Assembly: GCF_947486615.1 (NCBI RefSeq)
Contig: NZ_CANKUD010000001.1
Span: 558,001-622,000, forward strand
Origin: an uncultured Modestobacter sp.
GTDB lineage: Bacteria; Actinomycetota; Actinomycetes; Mycobacteriales; Geodermatophilaceae
DNA length: 64,000 nt
Direction of reading: 5' to 3'
The notes beneath the pieces are model-generated. The model did not search any database. It saw only the letters and a list, made by a program, of their open reading frames with translations, and was not told the origin of the DNA. Position 1 is the stretch's first letter. Every line of letters starts with the position of its first letter. Below are positions 59,447-64,000 of this stretch, piece after piece. The position numbers and the translations under genes were made by a program.

Positions 59447-61600
59447 TCAGCCCGCCCCCGGGATGACGTCAGGCGCGTCGGGCACGTTCGGCGGGACCAC
59501 GTTCGGTCCGGCCTCCACCGGCCGTGGCTCGTGCTGCGGGTGCAGGCGCACCGCGATCAGGGCGACGTCGTCGTCGGCGTTGCCGGGCAGCAGGCGGGTG
59601 AGCAGCTCGTCGCACAGCTCGTCCAGGTCGCGCCCGGCCAGCTCCTCCAGGGTCTCCTGCAGTCGCTGCAGACCGGCGTCGAGGTCCTGGCCCCGGCGCT
59701 CGACCAGCCCGTCGGTGTAGAGGACGACGACGCTGTCCCGGTCCAGCGTCACCTCGTGCTCCTGGCGGGACGTGTCGGGGCGCACGCCCAGCAGCAGGTC
59801 CGGCTGACCGCCGAGCAGCGGGTGCACGCTGCCGTCGGGGTGGATGGCGAACGGCGGGGGGTGCCCGGCGTTCGTCCAGCGCACCCGGGTGACCCCGCGC
59901 AGCTCCTCCTCGGGCGTCTGCTCCAGCCGGGCGACGGCGACGGTGGCGACGGTGCCCACCATGAGCGTCTCCATCACGGTGTCCGCCCGACGCAGGATCT
60001 CCGCCGGGCCGTGGGTGGCCTGGGCGCCCAGGGTGCGCACGATGGTCCGGATCTGGCCCATGGCGGCCGCGGCCTGCGTGTCGTGCCCGACCACGTCACC
60101 GATGACCAGCACCGTCGCCCCCTCGGGCTGCAGGAAGGCGTCGTACCAGTCACCGCCGACCTGGGCGGCCTCGGCAGCCGGCACGTAACGGACCACCACC
60201 TGCGCGTGGTCGGGCTCCGGCGGAGGGGTGAGCAGCGAGCGCTGCAGCCCTTCGGCGAGACCCCGCTGCTCCCGGTAGAGGCGGGCGTTGTCCAGCGCCA
60301 GGCCGGCGCGGGCGGCGATCTCGGCGGCGGTGGCGACGTCCTCGGCCGAGATCCCGCCGTGGCCGGGGCCGCGGAACAGGGTGAGCAGGCCGGCGGTGCG
60401 CCCGCGCCCGCGCAGCGGCAGGACGGCGAAGGCATCCGGTGCGAGCTCGCCGATCAGCTCCTGCGCCCGCCCGGGCGTGAAGACCGCACTGATCCGCGCC
60501 GCGGCGTCCCGCTGCAGGACGACCGGCCGACCAGAGGTCATCGCCCGTTCCACGAACGAGCCGTCCAGCAGGGCGGGGATGCGCACCTGGGCGTACTCGG
60601 CCACCGCCGCCTGCAGCTGCGGATCGGCGTGCGCGAAGCCGACGTCGCGCAGGTCGCGGCGGATGTTGCCGTGCCGCTCGTCGCCGACCAGCGTGACGAT
60701 GCACCAGTCGGCCAGCGCGGGCACCACCAGGTCGGCCAGCCGCGCGACGGCCTCCTCGGCGTCCAGGGTGCCGGTGAGCTCACCGGTGACCTGCGCCAGC
60801 AGGTCGTTGCGCTGCTGGACCCGGTACCGCTGGGTGACGTCGATGAAGTAGATGGCCACCCCGCCACCCTCGGGCGTGGCCCGCACCTCGTACCAGGCGT
60901 TGAGCGGCTCCGGGTACCAGGCGTCGAAGGTGACGGGCTGGCCGGTGTCGCGGGCCTGCCGGTACCCGGCCTCGAAGTCGGTGCCCACCGTGCCGGGGAA
61001 GAGGTCCCAGATCACCCCGCCGACCAGCTCGGTGCGCGGGGATTCCAAGGCCTGCTCCGCCTGCGCGTTGACGTACGTGATCCGCCAGTCCGCGTCCATG
61101 ACCAGGTAGCCGACGGCCATGCCCTCCAGCGCGCCGGCGATCCGGTCCTGTGCCTCGCGCCGGTCGGTCACGTCCCAGGCCGCGCCCAGCAGCCGGACGG
61201 CGACGCCGGCCTGGTCGCACAGCGCCCGCCCGCGGGCGGCGACCCAGCGGGAGGACCCGTCGGTGCGCAGCACCCGGTACTCGGCGTCGTAGTCGCCACA
61301 GGTGGCGATCGCGGAGTCGAGCAGCGCGCTGACGTGCGCCAGGTCGTCGGGGTGGACGCGGGCGTTGAAGCCCTCGATCGTCTGGTCGAAGGTCGCCGGG
61401 GTCAGGTCGAAGAGCTCCAGCAGCCGGTCGTCCCACACCAGCCGGCCGGTGACCAGGTCCCAGTCGAAGGTGCCGATGCCGGCGGCGGCGCGGGCGAGGT
61501 CGAGGTCGAGCAGCTCGCCCTGCGCGTCGGGTACCGCGGGCGACCGGTCCGGCACCGCGCCGGTCTCGCATGCGTCCAACCACTGCCCCTCGCCCACCAC
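59447..61600 (-). CDS. PAS-PAS-GAF-PP2C (SpoIIE-type) phosphatase
   Basis: A 717-residue sensor phosphatase. Two PAS domains (about 30-160 and 165-280) are followed by a GAF domain (about 290-450) and a PP2C/SpoIIE domain (about 480-690: VGGDWYDAFLQPEGATVLVIGDVVGHD, then WTNAGHPPPF and ADDDVALIAVRL). The Asp residues of GDWYD, GDVVGHD and DDDVAL bind metal. Such enzymes dephosphorylate STAS antagonists in partner switching. GTG 61600 is used; GTG 61597 is equally possible. Confidence 0.9.
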   Translation of the reverse strand: MVGEGQWLDACETGAVPDRSPAVPDAQGELLDLDLARAAAGIGTFDWDLVTGRLVWDDRLLELFDLTPATFDQTIEGFNARVHPDDLAHVSALLDSAIATCGDYDAEYRVLRTDGSSRWVAARGRALCDQAGVAVRLLGAAWDVTDRREAQDRIAGALEGMAVGYLVMDADWRITYVNAQAEQALESPRTELVGGVIWDLFPGTVGTDFEAGYRQARDTGQPVTFDAWYPEPLNAWYEVRATPEGGGVAIYFIDVTQRYRVQQRNDLLAQVTGELTGTLDAEEAVARLADLVVPALADWCIVTLVGDERHGNIRRDLRDVGFAHADPQLQAAVAEYAQVRIPALLDGSFVERAMTSGRPVVLQRDAAARISAVFTPGRAQELIGELAPDAFAVLPLRGRGRTAGLLTLFRGPGHGGISAEDVATAAEIAARAGLALDNARLYREQRGLAEGLQRSLLTPPPEPDHAQVVVRYVPAAEAAQVGGDWYDAFLQPEGATVLVIGDVVGHDTQAAAAMGQIRTIVRTLGAQATHGPAEILRRADTVMETLMVGTVATVAVARLEQTPEEELRGVTRVRWTNAGHPPPFAIHPDGSVHPLLGGQPDLLLGVRPDTSRQEHEVTLDRDSVVVLYTDGLVERRGQDLDAGLQRLQETLEELAGRDLDELCDELLTRLLPGNADDDVALIAVRLHPQHEPRPVEAGPNVVPPNVPDAPDVIPGAG

Positions 61601-61835
61601 AGCTGCCCCGTCCCCCGGTCGTCGACCGGTCGCGGCTGCCGGCCCGGTGGCGACCCATTCTGCCAAGCCGAACCCGCATCCCGGCCGAGCAACAGGCGAC
61701 CCTGACCGGGCGGGCCCGGGCGGCCGGGCGTGGTTCCTCCAGCGGCTGAACGCCTTCGACGCCGGGAGCTGACCGCCCACGGGGCTCGCGCGACGTCGGC
61801 AGGCCCCAGGCCGCGGACGCCGGCGGGATGGACAG

Positions 61836-62450
61836 TCAGCCGAGCGGGACCGCGACCTGCCCGGTGAAGAGGGGCTGCTCGGCCTCGTCGAGCATGGCCG
61901 CGGCGACGGTGGCCCGGGAGACCGACGCCGGGAACAGCCGCCTGGGCGCCGCTGCCAGGGCAACGGTGCGGCGATCCCCGCTGAGCACGCCGTCGGTCAG
62001 CGGGCCGGCGGCGAACACGGCGGCCCCGGTGGGCAGCAGCAGCTCCTCGGCCCGGGCCTTGTCGGCGAGCTCGGCGCGGCCGAGCACCACCGGGAGCAGC
62101 AGCCGGGTCAGCGGCCCCGCCGCGGCGGCCGACGAGCCGGATCCGAGGGCGGTCAGCCACACGACCCGCGGGCCGCCGACCAGCGCGGTCGCGCCGGCGG
62201 TCAGCGTGCCCGGCCGCCCCTTCCGCACCGCGCCCAGGCCGGAGACGACGACGTCCACGTCGCTGAGCGCGCGGGCGACGCGGGACGGGTCGTGCACGTC
62301 ACCGGTCACCACCTCCAGGGACGAGGACGGGGGGCTCGCCAGCCGGGACGGGTCCCGGACGAGCGCGACCACGGTGTGCCCGCGGTCGAGGGCCTGGGTG
62401 AGCAGCTGGCGGCCGGTGCCGCCGGTCGAGCCGAGCACGGCGATGCGCAT
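61836..62450 (-). CDS. NAD(P)-binding NmrA-like protein
   Basis: A 204-residue atypical SDR beginning MRIAVLGSTGGTGRQLLTQALDRGHTVVALVRDPSRL, the NADPH-binding motif of NmrA-like and NAD(P)H-binding proteins. The Tyr-Lys pair of classic SDRs is absent, as is usual in this group, which often senses redox cofactors. It is 35 bases downstream of the phosphatase-like gene on the same strand and likely in its operon. Confidence 0.88.
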   Translation of the reverse strand: MRIAVLGSTGGTGRQLLTQALDRGHTVVALVRDPSRLASPPSSSLEVVTGDVHDPSRVARALSDVDVVVSGLGAVRKGRPGTLTAGATALVGGPRVVWLTALGSGSSAAAAGPLTRLLLPVVLGRAELADKARAEELLLPTGAAVFAAGPLTDGVLSGDRRTVALAAAPRRLFPASVSRATVAAAMLDEAEQPLFTGQVAVPLG

Positions 62451-62485
62451 GGCAGATCTCCTTGGAATGCGTAGCGGGTCCGGGG

Positions 62486-63301
62486 TCAGGCGACGGTCGA
62501 CAGGACGTCGACCGCGGCGGTGTGCAGCCCGGGGGCGGCGGCGAGGAAGTCGGTGCTGCTGGTGGTCCAGGGCCGGCCGGCGGTGTCGGTGACCGTTCCG
62601 CCGGCCTCGGTGACCAGCAGCGCGCCGCCCAGCAACCCGGCCCGGACGTCGCTGTACTGCCAGAAGGCGTCCAGTTCACCGGCGGCGACCTGCACCAGCG
62701 GCAGGGTCGCCGGCACCCAGGCGCGCACCACCAGGGCCGCGGGCAGCATCGCGGTCATCGATGCGCCGATCCGCCGGAAGGTCGCGGCGTCCTCCCCCGG
62801 CTTGGCCTGCCCGGTGCCCACCAGTGCGGTCGCCAGCGCGGGCTTGGTCGAGACGTGCAGCCGCTGGCCGTCGCGGAACGCGCCCGCACCGGCCAGCGCC
62901 GTGTAGGTGGTACCCGACGGGCCGGCGAGCGGCAGGTGCACGACGGTCAGCACCGGCACGTCGTCCCGGACCAGGGTGACGGTGACCGCCCACTCGTCGG
63001 TGCCGTGCAGGTGGTTGATGTTGCCCTCGACCGGGTCGATCACCCACCACTCGCCGGCCGGCAGCGCGCCGCCGGCCTCCTCGTCCTCGGCCTCGCGGGC
63101 CCCGGGCCGGGCGGCGGCCAGCAGCGGGCGGAGGACGGCCAGGGACGCCTCGTCGTTGGCGTCGATGGCCGCCCGCACCTGCGCGGGGGTCTCCAGCCGC
63201 GGGCGGGCGCCGAAGCGCTCGACCAGCTGGGCGCCGGCGGCGTGCGTCGCCGCGACCACCGCGGCCAGCAGGTCAGCGTCGGTGGTGGTGGACGTGGTCA
63301 T
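62486..63301 (-). CDS. inositol-monophosphatase-like protein with variant metal motif
   Basis: A 271-residue protein of the inositol-phosphatase fold. The hallmark DPxDGT is here DPVEGNINHLHG: the second Asp is replaced by Glu and the Thr by Asn. The C-terminal WDxAAG-like motif is YSDVRAG. The first acidic motif is EDEEAGG. The same variant pattern belongs to an actinobacterial subgroup as far as I recall, so it is probably a real family with shifted chemistry. ATG 63301 is the start. Divergent from the LysR gene. Confidence 0.85.
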   Translation of the reverse strand: MTTSTTTDADLLAAVVAATHAAGAQLVERFGARPRLETPAQVRAAIDANDEASLAVLRPLLAAARPGAREAEDEEAGGALPAGEWWVIDPVEGNINHLHGTDEWAVTVTLVRDDVPVLTVVHLPLAGPSGTTYTALAGAGAFRDGQRLHVSTKPALATALVGTGQAKPGEDAATFRRIGASMTAMLPAALVVRAWVPATLPLVQVAAGELDAFWQYSDVRAGLLGGALLVTEAGGTVTDTAGRPWTTSSTDFLAAAPGLHTAAVDVLSTVA

Positions 63302-63364
63302 GGTGGGCTCCTCGGGTCCGGTGCGACCGGACGTCCGGTCGCTGGAACGAGCCTCACCTCAGCG

Positions 63365-63384
63365 ATGCGTTGTGTACAGTGCAT
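63365..63384. promoter_or_regulatory. LysR-type binding-site candidate
   Basis: atgc-N12-gcat, containing a T-N11-A core, lies between the divergent LysR gene and the inositol-phosphatase-like gene, 25 bases before the LysR start. It fits the LysR-family box pattern. Confidence 0.45.
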
Positions 63385-63409
63385 CTTCTTGAACCTAGAC
63401 TTGCGTCTC

Positions 63410-64000
63410 GTGCAACTGGATCTCAACCTGCTCACCGCGCTCGACGCGCTGCTGGAGCAGGGCAGCGTCACCGCCGCCGCCGACCGGCTGCACCTGTCGG
63501 TGCCGGCGATGAGCCGCACGCTCGGCCGGATCCGGCGGGCCACCGGTGACCCGATCCTGGTGCGCACCGGCCGGACGATGACCCCGACGCCCTACGCCGT
63601 CGCCGTCCGGGAGGAGGTGCAGTCGCTCCTCGCCCGGGCCAACGCCGTGCTCACCCCACCGCGGGACGTCGACCCCGCGACCCTGGAGCGAACGTTCAGC
63701 CTGCGGGTCCACGACGCCCTCGCCACCGCCCTGGCACCCGGCCTGCTCGCGGCCGTGGCCGCCGAGGCCCCGGGTGTCCGGCTGCGCCTGCTGGCCGAGA
63801 CCGCCAACGACGCCGCCGACGATGCGCGGCAGGGTCGCGTCGACCTGGCGATCGGGGCCGGCTCCCCGCCCTCGCCGGAGTTCCGCGCCGAGACCGTCGG
63901 CACCGACCGGTTGGTCGTGATCGGCCGGCCCGGCCACCCGGCGCTGGCGGCCGGGCCTGACCTCGCCGCGTACGCCGCCGCGCGGCACCTCACCGTCTCC
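63410..64000 (+). CDS. LysR-family regulator, 3' end outside window
   Basis: The first 197 residues of a LysR regulator. The N-terminal helix-turn-helix is DLNLLTALDALLEQGSVTAAADRLHLSVPAMSRTLGRIRRATGDPILVRTGRTMTPT. It is followed by the start of the periplasmic-binding-like effector domain (FSLRVHDALATALAPGLLAAV). GTG 63410 is used. It is divergent from the phosphatase-like/NmrA-like operon and likely controls it. The right window edge cuts it. Confidence 0.92.
   Translation, partial: MQLDLNLLTALDALLEQGSVTAAADRLHLSVPAMSRTLGRIRRATGDPILVRTGRTMTPTPYAVAVREEVQSLLARANAVLTPPRDVDPATLERTFSLRVHDALATALAPGLLAAVAAEAPGVRLRLLAETANDAADDARQGRVDLAIGAGSPPSPEFRAETVGTDRLVVIGRPGHPALAAGPDLAAYAAARHLTVS

Overview
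This is a 64 kb stretch of very GC-rich chromosome from an actinobacterium. The evidence is near-uniform third-position G/C, frequent GTG starts, strong GGAGG ribosome sites, a MabA-like FabG, an EthA-type monooxygenase, an Rpf-type cell-wall enzyme, an ANTAR protein and a DtxR/IdeR-type iron box. The gene mix (SpoIIE-type phosphatase, GAF-ANTAR, RNase J, many small regulators) would fit Geodermatophilaceae or a near relative; that placement is inference. I see no rRNA, tRNA, CRISPR array, phage or transposase. The window looks like ordinary chromosome rich in accessory metabolism and regulators, with short operons, convergent gene ends closed by strong hairpins, and four degraded genes or gene remnants.

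Layout. 1-6 kb: the 5' part of fabG on the minus strand, a small STAS-like protein, then a ferric-siderophore importer (binding lipoprotein, two permeases, ATPase) behind an IdeR-like box and next to an AraC regulator. 6-10 kb: a minus-strand run AraC - VOC protein - short UvrA paralogue. 10-17 kb: a small ACT-like protein facing a DAHP synthase, an Rpf-type protein, a conserved small protein, RNase J, and a SulP transporter overlapping a MerR regulator. 17-23 kb: a HupE-like membrane protein, a small lipoprotein, and a drug-export-type ABC transporter with its MerR regulator, flanked by two related histidine phosphatases of which one is broken. 23-28 kb: a PucR-type regulator divergent from an EthA-like monooxygenase, hydrolase and dehydrogenase operon. 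28-32 kb: ThrE-type exporter, PaiB-like protein, a hydrolase remnant and a class C beta-lactamase-like enzyme. 32-37 kb: a four-gene MacAB-like operon with an acidic lipoprotein. 37-44 kb: a VanZ-VanY fusion, an oxidoreductase with its XRE regulator, a MerR regulator, a cysteine-desulfurase-like enzyme and a methyltransferase. 44-49 kb: a GntR regulator and an amino-acid uptake and oxidation cluster, then msrA. 49-52 kb: a HEAT-repeat protein with a MerR-HEAT fusion, then a deleted RibD/DHFR-like gene. 52-57 kb: three consecutive divergent pairs, each an SDR enzyme and a regulator with its own palindromic operator candidate. 57-62 kb: a methyltransferase, a GAF-ANTAR protein, an RsbW-like kinase and a PAS-PAS-GAF-PP2C phosphatase. 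62-64 kb: an NmrA-like protein and an inositol-phosphatase-like protein divergent from a LysR regulator cut by the window end.

How the parts work together. Most modules are self-contained uptake, efflux or detoxification units, each paired with its own regulator. The regulators are usually encoded divergently or overlapping, and several intergenic gaps hold clear inverted repeats that look like their binding sites. The best candidates for unfamiliar biology are the HEAT/MerR-HEAT pair with its promoter dyad, the three SDR-regulator pairs, the lipoprotein-MacAB operon, the VanZ-VanY fusion and the AraC-VOC-UvrA operon. All functions are read from protein motifs by eye; no database search was run.
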